From Gemmiger gallinarum (GTDB lineage: Bacteria; Bacillota; Clostridia; Oscillospirales; Ruminococcaceae): a stretch of 64,000 bases of DNA. The stretch is from positions 674,359 to 738,358 of the forward strand of contig NZ_JADCKC010000003.1 in assembly GCF_014982805.1 (NCBI RefSeq). The letters run 5' to 3'. Numbering within the stretch: position 1 is the stretch's first letter; every line of letters starts with the position of its first letter. Shown in pieces: positions 28,207-36,464 of this stretch. The translations under genes and the position numbers were made by a program. The notes below the pieces were generated by a model. That model worked only from the letters and a program-made list of their open reading frames with translations, did no database searches and was not told the origin of the DNA.

Positions 28207-30440
28207 GCCGCGCCCTCCTCCGCCAGCTGCAGATATTGATCCAGGTAGTCGAGCATGATGTCCGCCCGCCGGGTAAAGTAATCCCGCACATAGTCCACCT
28301 GCTCTTCCCATTCCTCCACGTTCATCTCCCAGGGTTCCATCTGGTAGCCCAGGATCTGGTCGGCCAGGGGCGCCAGCTCGGTGACGCCCACCTTCTGCCG
28401 GGCCAGGTCCTGCCCGATCTCGGGGCGCAGCAGCTCGGCCCAGGCGTCAAAGGCGGGAACAATGTTCTCCGGGGCGTAGATCGTCTCCATCTCCCTGCGG
28501 TATTCCTCCGCAAAGCGCTGCCGGAACTCGGCGCTGGCCCACAGCTTCTGGAACAGGTTGTCAATCACCGAGTACCAGGGCGCCGTCTCGTGGGTCTCAA
28601 AGGAGAACTCGTTCTCCAGCAGGTAGGCAAAGGGATCTACCTCCACGTCAATGAGGGTGGCGTCCAGGTCGTTGAGCAAAAACCGCCAGCGGCCGTCGGC
28701 ATAGGGGTTGTCCTCGTCCACCTCGGCGCTCTTCCACAAAATGGAGTTGTTGCCGCCGTTGTACAGACCGTCGGCGTTGTAGGTATACATCTGGGCAATG
28801 ATATAGCGGATGTACTCATCCACATCCACGTTTTCCTCCACCCAGGCCATGCCTTCGGGGGTGGTTGCATCCAGGGCATCCACGCCCAGTCCGAAGGCGC
28901 TCTTCTCCGGCTGGGCCTGCTCGTCGGGAGTGGTGCCGGGACAGATCAGATCGTCCTCCTCAATGCCGTAATGGCGGAGGAAGAAATCGGTGTTCTTGCT
29001 TTCCCGCACAGTGTAGACGCCCCAGTATTCGTCCTGCAAAAACAGCACCACCGGCTGGTTGTACTGGGTACCCACGTCCAGCCCATACAGGTAGTTGCAG
29101 AGGAAGGCATCCTGATGCAGGGAGGTATAGGCAGAGCCGTTGCCGCTGCCCCGCAGCACCAGGGTATCCAGGGCATCGCCGCCGGGAGCCTGATCCAGCA
29201 GGCCGGAAGTGGCGCCGTCCTGCAGTTTCAGGTGCAGGTTTTTCATGACCGAATCCAGACGGCTCCAGCCGCCGGACACCCGCACTGTGGTATCGGCATT
29301 GAGCAGCTCGCTGCCGTCGGTGTCCAAAATCTGGATGCGGGCGTCGATCTTCTCGCTGCTGGTAAAGTTGCCCACACGGTCGGTACTGCCGTACTTGCGC
29401 AGGGTGTAGTAGCTCTGGCCGGGGACATAGATGCCCTCCGGGCCGAAGAGGTCGTCCGCCTCGGCGGTGAGGCTGACCACCGGCAGGGTATAATTTTCCA
29501 GCCCCACCCAGTAGGTTTGGGTGGTGACGGCTTCGCCCAGCACGCCGTCCTTGTAGACACAGGCCGTGACCGTGGTGGCCTTGGCCACGGGGTCGGGGGC
29601 ATAGTCGCAGGCGTAGCCCACCACCCACTCGCCCAGGAAGGCGGAGGGCAGGCTGACGTACTCGTTGGCGTCGCCTTCCCGGCTGTCGATGGTGATGGGG
29701 CCGGTGTAGATGTTGCTGGAGGTGGTGGGCAGGCTGCCGTCCAGGGTATAGACGATGGCGGCGTCGGGGTCGTCGCAGCTCAGGGTCAGCTCAAAGGCTT
29801 CCCCGTAAAAGCCCGCCTGGGCGGAGAACTCCACTTCCCCCAGGTCCACCGGCTGCACCGTCTCCTCCAGGAAACGGGTGGAGTTTGCGCTGCCCGGCGT
29901 GGGGGCGGCCAGCACGCCCACCCGGCTGGCATCGCCCCGCAGGCGGCCGTAGGTCAGGTCGTATTCCTGGCTGTCATAGCCCAGGGTATCCACCGTGCCG
30001 CCGTCGGGGTCGGTGAGGACCAGCGTCTCCCCCTTGCGGGAAAGACGGAAATTGGTGTGCAGGCTGCCCGCGGCGTCGTAGCCGTTCTTGCCGTCGGCAA
30101 ACAGCACCATGATGTTGTTTGCCCCGCCGCTGAGCACCGTTCCCTCGGGGAAGGTCCACTTGTAGGGGCGGTCGGGGTTGTCGCTCAGACCCCAGCCGTC
30201 CAGGACAATGTCCTCCCCTGACAGGTTGATGAGCTCGATCCAGTCCCCCGTCTCACCGTCGGCGTCGGTGAGACCGGTAAGGTTTTTGACGCAGACTTCA
30301 TTGATAACGACGGTGCGCCCTGCGTTGGCCGAAAGATCCGGCAGCTCCGACACGCACCACGCCCCCGCGGCCAGCAGGGCCGCCAGGGCCAGAAGCGGCG
30401 CCGCAACGCGCAGCACCCGCTTGTAAAACGGAATGCTCAT
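28203..30440 (-). CDS. CotH kinase family protein with lamin-tail domain
   Basis: A 745-residue exported or membrane-anchored protein: hydrophobic helix at 11-30, a lamin-tail domain (about 43-180; VVINEVCVKN, DWIELINLSGEDIVLDGW), a chitobiase-C-like beta domain (about 200-290; YTLDGSLPTTSS) and a CotH atypical kinase domain (about 330-690). The kinase part has RVSGGWSR, LRGSGNGS, YWGVYTVRESKN and the metal-binding RFLLNDLD. CotH of Bacillus phosphorylates spore-coat proteins, but these lamin-tail forms lie outside the cell and their targets are unknown. It overlaps the genes on both sides by 4 bases. Confidence 0.85.
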   Translation of the reverse strand: MSIPFYKRVLRVAAPLLALAALLAAGAWCVSELPDLSANAGRTVVINEVCVKNLTGLTDADGETGDWIELINLSGEDIVLDGWGLSDNPDRPYKWTFPEGTVLSGGANNIMVLFADGKNGYDAAGSLHTNFRLSRKGETLVLTDPDGGTVDTLGYDSQEYDLTYGRLRGDASRVGVLAAPTPGSANSTRFLEETVQPVDLGEVEFSAQAGFYGEAFELTLSCDDPDAAIVYTLDGSLPTTSSNIYTGPITIDSREGDANEYVSLPSAFLGEWVVGYACDYAPDPVAKATTVTACVYKDGVLGEAVTTQTYWVGLENYTLPVVSLTAEADDLFGPEGIYVPGQSYYTLRKYGSTDRVGNFTSSEKIDARIQILDTDGSELLNADTTVRVSGGWSRLDSVMKNLHLKLQDGATSGLLDQAPGGDALDTLVLRGSGNGSAYTSLHQDAFLCNYLYGLDVGTQYNQPVVLFLQDEYWGVYTVRESKNTDFFLRHYGIEEDDLICPGTTPDEQAQPEKSAFGLGVDALDATTPEGMAWVEENVDVDEYIRYIIAQMYTYNADGLYNGGNNSILWKSAEVDEDNPYADGRWRFLLNDLDATLIDVEVDPFAYLLENEFSFETHETAPWYSVIDNLFQKLWASAEFRQRFAEEYRREMETIYAPENIVPAFDAWAELLRPEIGQDLARQKVGVTELAPLADQILGYQMEPWEMNVEEWEEQVDYVRDYFTRRADIMLDYLDQYLQLAEEGAA

Positions 30441-31111
30441 CCGATGGTCTCTCCGCTGTAACTGACAAGGTTGACGCTCTCCACACCGGTGCAGGCCTTC
30501 ACGGCGTCCACCAGGGCGGCTTCGTTTTTGCTGCGGATGCGCAGTTCAAAGGTCACTTCCTCGTCGGTGCCGTCCAAGCTGCGCATGCGCAGCTTGCAGG
30601 CGCGGACCTTGCCCTTGACGGCCTCCTGCACGGCGGCGGCATCCAGAGAGCCCTGGGTGCCCCGCACCACCAGAAGAAAGCTGACCGAGTCATACAGGTC
30701 CAGATTTGCCACGGCCAGCACCACGGCGATGGCCACACTGCCCAGCGCCCCGGCCAGATAGAACTCGCTGCCGCAGGCCAGGCCGATGCTCACCGCCCAG
30801 AACAGAAAGGCGATGTCCCGGGGTTCCTTGATGGCGGTACGGAAACGGATGATGGACAAGCTGCCCACCATACCAAGGCTGAGCGCCAGGTTGGTGCCGA
30901 TGATCATCATGACCACCGTGGTGATGAGCGCCACCAGCACCAGGGTGATATTGAAGTTTTTGGAGTACAGCGTGCCGCGGTAGGTGGCACGGTAGACGAA
31001 GTACATGAAGATGCCCAGCACCATCGCCGCCAGCAGCGCAAAGCACATCTGGGCGATGGAGACGCTGGTGTTCGTCTCCAGCAGGTATTCCAAAATCTGA
31101 CGTTTGCTCAT
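30437..31111 (-). CDS. DUF4956 membrane protein
   Basis: A 224-residue protein with about four membrane helices in the N-terminal 145 residues (roughly 20-40, 55-85, 105-120 and 122-140) and a cytoplasmic C-terminal domain of about 75 residues with an ACT-like pattern. LSLGMVGSLSIIRFRTAIKEPRD is the conserved core of DUF4956; the same IRFRT segment marks the related MgtC-like group. Function unknown. It is the first gene of an operon with CotH, VTC and PanE-like genes, a neighbourhood seen repeatedly in Firmicutes. Confidence 0.82.
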   Translation of the reverse strand: MSKRQILEYLLETNTSVSIAQMCFALLAAMVLGIFMYFVYRATYRGTLYSKNFNITLVLVALITTVVMMIIGTNLALSLGMVGSLSIIRFRTAIKEPRDIAFLFWAVSIGLACGSEFYLAGALGSVAIAVVLAVANLDLYDSVSFLLVVRGTQGSLDAAAVQEAVKGKVRACKLRMRSLDGTDEEVTFELRIRSKNEAALVDAVKACTGVESVNLVSYSGETIG

Positions 31112-31178
31112 GGATAAGTCCCTCCGGTATGCCGCTCTGCCGGGGCAGGCGTAAAATCAACACAATGACATGTACCAG

Positions 31179-31195
31179 ACATGCCTCAGGCATGT
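31179..31195. promoter_or_regulatory. Palindrome at the start of the DUF4956 transcript
   Basis: ACATGCCT-C-AGGCATGT is a perfect 17-base palindrome just downstream of the -10, nested within AATGACA (31164-31170) and TGTCATT (31195-31201). It could be an operator or a 5' stabilising hairpin. Confidence 0.5.
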
Positions 31196-31198
31196 GTC

Positions 31199-31227
31199 AT
31201 TATAGCACATTCCCGCTTTTGCGACAA
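31199..31227 (-). promoter_or_regulatory. Promoter of the DUF4956-CotH-VTC operon
   Basis: Minus strand TTGTCG (31222-31227), 17-base spacer, TGC TATAAT (-10 at 31199-31204, extended). Confidence 0.75.
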
Positions 31228-31253
31228 TTTTCTCTTCGGCCTGCCCCTGCCCC

Positions 31254-31336
31254 AAAAATTACCGGCCCGGAAAAACGCTTTCCGGGCCGGCAGGCAAAAA
31301 GATTGCCCCCTCCTGCTTGCGGTAACAGGAGGGGGC
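31254..31336 (-). terminator. Two tandem terminators
   Basis: The first reached on the minus strand is GCCCCCTCCTG / CAGGAGGGGGC (31305-31336) followed by TTTTT (31296-31300). The second is CCGGCCCGGAAA / TTTCCGGGCCGG (31262-31290) followed by TTTTT (31254-31258). They end either the xanthine dehydrogenase transcript or a separate short RNA. Confidence 0.75.
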
Positions 31337-31430
31337 GGTTGGGGTATCGTTTTGGTGTGAGGAGGAATCATGTTACAGGGTATCGGTTGCGGCTCCGTCC
31401 CTGTGAGTATAGAATACCCAAGACTTGCGA
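31296..31430 (-). ncRNA. Candidate small RNA with C-rich motif
   Basis: A minus-strand promoter TTAACA (31459-31464), 17 bases, TAATAT (31436-31441) would start a transcript near 31429 that meets a terminator at 31336-31296, giving about 130 nt. The RNA contains an unpaired-looking CCTCCTC near 31363-31371, complementary to Shine-Dalgarno sequences, a layout known from regulatory RNAs of Firmicutes. The rest of the 500-base gap (31337-31612) shows no convincing gene. This is an inference from promoter, motif and terminator only. Confidence 0.35.
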
Positions 31431-31612
31431 AGAAAATATTATCACGCTGTGAACATTCTGTTAATTTGGGCCGCCCGCTTTTCTTTCCGCCGTCCCGCTC
31501 CATATTTTTATCGAAATATCGACGGTATTTTCAAATTGTGAAACTTTGGAAAGAACAGGGACAAGGCAAAATTTCTCCGCCTTTTCCATAAAATTTCCGC
31601 TGGAGCGGCGTT

Positions 31613-33919
31613 TCAAGCCCGGTGGGTTTCCTCGGGGCGGCTCATGGCGATGTCCTCGGGGGTGATGGGCAGCTCCCGGTGCCAGACGCCGGTGGCCCGG
31701 TAGATGGCATGGGCGATGGCCGGGGCCGGGGTGTTGATGACGATCTCGCCGATGGACTTGGCGCCAAACGGCCCGGTGGGCTCGTGGCTGTGCTCAAACT
31801 CCACCTTGAGATGTCCCATGTCCAGCCGGGTGGGGATCTTGTACTGCATGAGAGAGGACTCCACCGGGCGGCCGTTGTGGTCGTAGGTGACGTTCTCGGT
31901 CAGGGTCATACCGATGCCCTGCACGATGCCGCCTTCGGTCTGGATGCGGGCCAGGGCGGGATTGACGGGGATACCGCAGTCCACCACGGCCATGTAGTTG
32001 AGCACCTTCACCTCGCCGGTACCCTTGTCCAGCTCGATCTCGGCCATGCCCACCATGAAGGGCGGCGGCGACACCGGGCTGGAATGGGTGGCGGTGACCT
32101 CCGCCGCATGGACGTTGCCCACCTGGGACTTGTAGGCCACCTCCTCCATGGAGACGGTGCGGCCGTCGGCGGCACAGCGGACGCGGTCGCCCTCAAAGAC
32201 GGTGTCCTCCGCCGCACAGCCCAGCAGGTCCGCGGCAATGCGGCAGATCTGGCCTTTCAGTTCATTGCAGGCCTTTTCCACCGCCTTGCCGGTGACGTAG
32301 GTGGTGGAGGAGGCATAGGAACCGGAATCGTAGGGGGAGACATCGGTGTCCGCCCCGAACACGGCAATGTTTTCCACCGGGCAATCCAGGCATTCGGCGG
32401 CCATCTGGGCCAGGATGGTATCGCAGCCGGTGCCCATGTCCGCCGCGCCGATGATCAGGTTATAGGTGCCGTCCTCCGACAGCTTGACGGTGGCGGAGCC
32501 CACGTCCACGCTGGAAATGCAGGAGCCCTGCATGGCCATGGCCACACCGGCTGCCCGCACCTTGCCGTTGCCCATATCCCGCACGGGATAGCGGTGCTCC
32601 CAGTCGAACATTTCCCGGCAGTGGGCCATGCACCGATCCAGAGCACAGGCCGCGGCAGGCTCGCCGTAGTAGGCGGGCATGTTCATGCCCTCCCGGACCA
32701 TGCAGCGGTCACGCAGCTCGGTGGGGTCCACGCCCAGCCGTTCGGCCAGCTCGTTGACTGCCGACTCCACCGCAAAAATGCCCTGGGTGGCGCCGTAGCC
32801 GCGGTAGGCGCCCGCCGGCTGCAGGTTGGTGTAGACCACATCGTAGGCAAAACGGAAGGCCTCCAGGCTGCCGGTGTACAGCGGGATGGACTTGTGGCCC
32901 GACAGGCCCACGGTGGTGGGGCCGTGCTCGCCGTAAGCGCCGGTGTTGGACAGGGTATGCAGATCCAGCGCCCGGATGCGCCCGTCCGACGAAGCACCCA
33001 GCCGCACCCGGATCTCCATCTCATGGCGGGGAGAACCGGCGATCTGGGATTCCTCCCGGGTGTAGATCAGCTCGGCGGGGCGGCCGGTTTTCAGTGTGAC
33101 AAAGGCGGGGTAGACCTCGCAGACAGCGGTCTGCTTGGCCCCGAAGCCACCGCCGATGCGGGGCTTTTCCACCCGGACGCGGCTCTTGGGAATGCCCAGC
33201 GCCCGGGACAGGATCCGCCGGCAGTGGAAGACGATCTGGGTGGAGGAAATGACATGCAGGCGGCCATAGCGGTCCATCTCCGCATAGGTTCGGAAGGTCT
33301 CCATCATGGCCTGCTGGAAGGCACGGGTGTGGTAGGTGCGGTCGATGACGATGTCACAGTCCGCCAGCACCTTGTCCACGTCGCCGTTGGACTCCACATC
33401 GCTGGCCACCAGATTGCGCCTGTTGTCACCGCCCACCGGGCAGGGAGGGTACCAGTCCTCCTCGGGGTGGACGAGGACGGGGTTGTCCAGGGCCTCGTGC
33501 ATATCCAGAATGGCGGGCAGCAGCTTGTATTTGACTTTCACCAGACGCATGGCCTTGTTGGCGGCTTTCTCATTCTCCGCCGCAATGATGGCCACCGGGT
33601 CCCCCACAAAGCGCAGCTGCCGGTCCAGAATCAGCCGGTCATAGGGGGAGGGCTCCGGGTAGGTCTGGCCCGCGATGGCAAAGCGGGTTTTGGGCACGTC
33701 CTTCCAAGTATAGACGGCCACCACGCCGGGGACTTTCAGGGCGATGGAGGTGTCGATCTCCTCCACTAGGGCGCTGGCATGGGGGCTGCGCAGCAGCTTG
33801 ACCACCAGGGCGTCCCGGGGGACGATGTCATCGGTGTAGACCGGCTTGCCCAGCAAAAGCTGCATCGAGTCTTTCTTGCGCATGGCATGGCCTACATAGC
33901 GATAGTTCTCAGTTGCCAT
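31613..33919 (-). CDS. xdhA: Xanthine dehydrogenase family molybdenum-binding subunit
   Basis: Catalytic subunit of a molybdenum hydroxylase, 768 residues, cytoplasmic. The small N-terminal domain (residues 20-130) is followed by cofactor-binding segments RIGGGFGAKQTA, GAYRGYGATQ, MQGSCISS, GAADMGTGCDT and, at the C-terminus, GPFGAKSIGEIV, whose glutamate is the catalytic base of the family. The substrate (xanthine, purine, nicotinate or another heterocycle) cannot be told. It overlaps xdhC by 11 bases. It needs molybdopterin cytosine dinucleotide, which fits the MocA domain encoded 5 kb away. Confidence 0.88.
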   Translation of the reverse strand: MATENYRYVGHAMRKKDSMQLLLGKPVYTDDIVPRDALVVKLLRSPHASALVEEIDTSIALKVPGVVAVYTWKDVPKTRFAIAGQTYPEPSPYDRLILDRQLRFVGDPVAIIAAENEKAANKAMRLVKVKYKLLPAILDMHEALDNPVLVHPEEDWYPPCPVGGDNRRNLVASDVESNGDVDKVLADCDIVIDRTYHTRAFQQAMMETFRTYAEMDRYGRLHVISSTQIVFHCRRILSRALGIPKSRVRVEKPRIGGGFGAKQTAVCEVYPAFVTLKTGRPAELIYTREESQIAGSPRHEMEIRVRLGASSDGRIRALDLHTLSNTGAYGEHGPTTVGLSGHKSIPLYTGSLEAFRFAYDVVYTNLQPAGAYRGYGATQGIFAVESAVNELAERLGVDPTELRDRCMVREGMNMPAYYGEPAAACALDRCMAHCREMFDWEHRYPVRDMGNGKVRAAGVAMAMQGSCISSVDVGSATVKLSEDGTYNLIIGAADMGTGCDTILAQMAAECLDCPVENIAVFGADTDVSPYDSGSYASSTTYVTGKAVEKACNELKGQICRIAADLLGCAAEDTVFEGDRVRCAADGRTVSMEEVAYKSQVGNVHAAEVTATHSSPVSPPPFMVGMAEIELDKGTGEVKVLNYMAVVDCGIPVNPALARIQTEGGIVQGIGMTLTENVTYDHNGRPVESSLMQYKIPTRLDMGHLKVEFEHSHEPTGPFGAKSIGEIVINTPAPAIAHAIYRATGVWHRELPITPEDIAMSRPEETHRA

Positions 33920-34385
33920 TTTGCGCTCCTTTCCCCTTTCTGCTGTCCAGATAGGCGCGGATGCCCCGCAGCTGACCCTCGTAGCCGGAGCAGCGGCAGA
34001 GATTGCCAGCCAGATACCCCCGGATCTCGTCGTCGGTGGGGTCGGGATTTTCCCGCAGCAGGGCGATGGTGTTCATGACAAAGCCGGGGTTGCAGAAGCC
34101 GCACTGGTCGGCGCCCTGGTCGGCGATGAACCCGACGAAATCGGCAGCCTCCTCCTGCAGGCCCTCCAGGGTGGTGACGGCGCGGCCGTCCGCCCGGGCG
34201 GCCAGCACCGAGCAGGACAGCACCGGCACATCATCCAGAAATACGGTGCACAGGCCGCAGTTGGAGGTCTCGCACCCGCATTTTACGCTGTAACAGCCTT
34301 TTTCCCGCAGCAGATCAAACAGGGTGGTGTCCGCCTCCACCGCAGCGGTGACGGCCCTGCCGTTGAGCTTCAGTTTAATCTCCAT
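33909..34385 (-). CDS. xdhC: Xanthine dehydrogenase family [2Fe-2S] subunit
   Basis: Electron-transfer subunit of the molybdenum hydroxylase, 158 residues, with two [2Fe-2S] clusters. The plant-ferredoxin-type domain has CGCETSNCGLC and a distant Cys in VLSC; the helical domain has CGFCNPG and CRCSGY. The start is MEIKLKLNG, behind TGGGAGG, overlapping the end of the FAD-subunit gene by 11 bases. The length and all eight cysteines are as expected. Confidence 0.92.
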   Translation of the reverse strand: MEIKLKLNGRAVTAAVEADTTLFDLLREKGCYSVKCGCETSNCGLCTVFLDDVPVLSCSVLAARADGRAVTTLEGLQEEAADFVGFIADQGADQCGFCNPGFVMNTIALLRENPDPTDDEIRGYLAGNLCRCSGYEGQLRGIRAYLDSRKGKGAQNGN

Positions 34386-35175
34386 TTCCAGAACCTCCCA
34401 CCTGGGACAAAGTCCGCTGGGCCAGCACCCGCACCAGATGGCTGCGGTAGGCCGCGCTGCCACGGGAATTGCTGCCCGTGGGGATTTGTTTTGCTGCCTC
34501 TTCGGCCAGCGATTGGACGGTATTCGGGGTCAGGCCTCCGGCGGCATCGGTCAGGTCCAGCACCGTGGCCTTGCCCGGCCGTGCTCCCACACACAGGCGC
34601 ACCTTGCCGTCCAGCCGGGAGGCGGCGCAGGTCAGCACCGGGAAATCCGTCCGGGCAATGCGCACCGCACGGTAGGCCACCGTGCCCGGGGTCTTTTTAA
34701 TGTAAATGCGCACCAGCAGGTCCCGGGTGGTCTGGGGCAGCTCGGCAAACTGGGACAAGGGCATCCGGCCCGCGCCGTAGAGTTCCACCTCGGTGTCCAG
34801 GGCCAGCAGCAGGGTCAGCACGTCGGAAAAGCCGAACCTGCCGTAGACGCTGCCGCCCACCGTGGCCAGATTGCGGAACTGCACGCCGACGATATCCCCC
34901 AGCGCCCGGGCGGCGGCCCCGCCGGTGTAGGCGGCAAAGCCGGGGTGGAGTTCCAGCTTGCGCAGCGGCGTCATGGCGCCGATGACAAAGGCGTCGTCGG
35001 TTTCTTCCATGGTGTCCAGGCCGAGGTCACACAGGTCCACGGCAGTGTTCACGCTGCCGCCGGTCTGGCGCAGCCACAGCATACCCGCCACAATGCGGTT
35101 GCGGCGGTTGCTGGTCAGGAGTTCATACGCCTGCTGCAGGCTCTGCGCGCGGACGTAGTTTTGAATCGTCATCAT
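34375..35175 (-). CDS. xdhB: Xanthine dehydrogenase family FAD-binding subunit
   Basis: FAD subunit of the hydroxylase, 266 residues, slightly shorter than the usual 280-300. The FAD-binding signature is LATVGGSVYGRFGFSDVLTLLLALD; the first FAD loop is IVAGMLWLRQTGG, where most members have a clearer AGGTDL, so this loop has diverged. The C-terminal CO-dehydrogenase-flavoprotein domain follows. The start is the first of two adjacent ATGs, 8 bases behind GGAG. It is the first gene of the xdhBCA operon. Confidence 0.85.
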   Translation of the reverse strand: MMTIQNYVRAQSLQQAYELLTSNRRNRIVAGMLWLRQTGGSVNTAVDLCDLGLDTMEETDDAFVIGAMTPLRKLELHPGFAAYTGGAAARALGDIVGVQFRNLATVGGSVYGRFGFSDVLTLLLALDTEVELYGAGRMPLSQFAELPQTTRDLLVRIYIKKTPGTVAYRAVRIARTDFPVLTCAASRLDGKVRLCVGARPGKATVLDLTDAAGGLTPNTVQSLAEEAAKQIPTGSNSRGSAAYRSHLVRVLAQRTLSQVGGSGNGD

Positions 35176-35240
35176 GGGACAGTCTCCTTTTTTCGGGGCA
35201 AAAGGGCAAAAATCATTCTTTTGCGCACTGTTTCACCTTG

Positions 35241-35246
35241 ATTGTA
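35241..35246 (-). promoter_or_regulatory. Probable -10 of the xdhBCA operon
   Basis: Minus strand TACAAT at 35241-35246, with no good -35 at 17 bases. It lies back to back with the plus-strand promoter at 35258-35286, so the two transcripts diverge from one short region. Confidence 0.4.
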
Positions 35247-35257
35247 CCATATTGGGT

Positions 35258-35286
35258 TTGAATAAGGAAGAAAGGTCTGGTATAAT
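35258..35286 (+). promoter_or_regulatory. Promoter of the molybdate-transporter operon
   Basis: TTGAAT (35258-35263), 17-base spacer, TATAAT (35281-35286). Confidence 0.85.
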
Positions 35287-35288
35287 CT

Positions 35289-35312
35289 CGTTGTACTTTC
35301 TAAACTACAACG
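35289..35312. promoter_or_regulatory. ModE-like operator palindrome
   Basis: Perfect 7-base arms CGTTGTA (35289-35295) and TACAACG (35306-35312), with a further TTT/AAA match inside, starting 2 bases after the -10. The form and position recall ModE operators, and a ModE-type regulator is encoded in the same operon. No second copy was found at the xdh promoter. Confidence 0.6.
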
Positions 35313-35372
35313 ATGGCCGGGCGGCGGCTTTCGCTGACCGGCGGCCGGAGAAAAAGGAGAATGATCTGCCCT

Positions 35373-36464
35373 ATGAAGCGTCTTACCACCCGTGTGGCCG
35401 CCCTGGCCACCGCCCTTGCCCTGACGGTCTCCCTGGCCGCCTGCAACAACACTGCCGATACCAGCCAGTCCTCCTCGGTGACGGTGGAGACGGAGGAATC
35501 CACCGCCGCCCCCGCCACCCCGGAGGAGTCTGTGGAGGCTCAGCCCCTCACCTACCCCATGACCCTCACCGATCAGGCGGGCCGCACCGTCACCATTGAG
35601 AGCGAGCCCCAGACCATCGTCAGCGGCTACTACATTTCCTCCAGCCTGCTCATCGCTCTGGGCCGGGCCGACCGCATGGTGGGCATTGAGGCCAAGGCGG
35701 ACACCCGCCCCATCTACAGCCTGAGCGCTCCCGAACTGCTGGAACTGCCCAGCGTGGGCTCCGCCAAGGAGTTTGACCTGGAAGGCTGCGCGGCTCTGGA
35801 GCCGGATCTGGTCATCCTGCCCCTCAAGCTGGAGAGCGCCGCCGACTCCCTGACCGAGCTGGGCATCCCCGTGCTGCTCATCAACCCCGAGGACCGCACT
35901 CTGCTGGCCGAGACCATCACTCTGGTGGGCCAGGCCACCAACGCTGCGGAAGCTGCCGACAGCCTGCTGGCCTTCACCCAGGAGCAGCAGACCCGTCTGG
36001 AGACCACTCTGGCCGACGCCGACCGCCCCGATGTCTATCTGGCGGGCAACTCCGATCTGCTGTCCACGGCGGGCAGCGCCATGTACCAGAGCGACCTCAT
36101 CGACCTGGCGGGGGGCCGCAATGTGGCGGAGGGCATCACCGACACCTACTGGGTGGACATCGACTATGAGCAGCTGCTGGCCTGGGACCCCGACTACATC
36201 ATCCTGGCCTCCGACGCCTCCTACACCTGCGACGATGTGCTGAACGACGCCAATCTGGCCGACTGCACCGCCGTCAAGAACGGCAGCGTCTACCAGATGC
36301 CCGGCGACGCCGAGGCCTGGGACAGCCCGGTCCCCGGCGGCATTCTGGGCGCGGTGTGGCTTTCCACCGTGCTGCACCCCGACCTCTGCTCCGCCGACGA
36401 GGCCAACGCCGTGATGGGCAACTTCTATGAGAACTTCTACGGCTTCACCTACCCGCTGGCGTAA
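35373..36464 (+). CDS. Substrate-binding lipoprotein of a FecCD-type ABC importer (probable molybdate)
   Basis: A 363-residue lipoprotein: signal peptide with lipobox SLAAC (Cys24), a Ser/Thr/Glu-rich linker, then a TroA/BtuF-type two-lobed domain (about 60-355; TLTDQAGRTVTIESEPQTIVSG). Family members bind iron-siderophores, B12 or, in the Haemophilus MolA type, molybdate. Molybdate or tungstate is inferred here from the operon: a ModE-like regulator and a molybdenum-cofactor enzyme downstream, and a molybdenum hydroxylase divergent. The start ATG is 13 bases from AAGGAG; an ATG 12 bases upstream is too close to it. Confidence 0.75.
   Translation: MKRLTTRVAALATALALTVSLAACNNTADTSQSSSVTVETEESTAAPATPEESVEAQPLTYPMTLTDQAGRTVTIESEPQTIVSGYYISSSLLIALGRADRMVGIEAKADTRPIYSLSAPELLELPSVGSAKEFDLEGCAALEPDLVILPLKLESAADSLTELGIPVLLINPEDRTLLAETITLVGQATNAAEAADSLLAFTQEQQTRLETTLADADRPDVYLAGNSDLLSTAGSAMYQSDLIDLAGGRNVAEGITDTYWVDIDYEQLLAWDPDYIILASDASYTCDDVLNDANLADCTAVKNGSVYQMPGDAEAWDSPVPGGILGAVWLSTVLHPDLCSADEANAVMGNFYENFYGFTYPLA

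Noticed and set aside
31370..31591. A 73-codon plus-strand frame with a good GAGGAGG ribosome-like site
   Set aside because: The protein has no recognisable feature, and the GAGGAGG is better explained as the complement of a C-rich motif in a possible minus-strand RNA. Kept only as a weak alternative.
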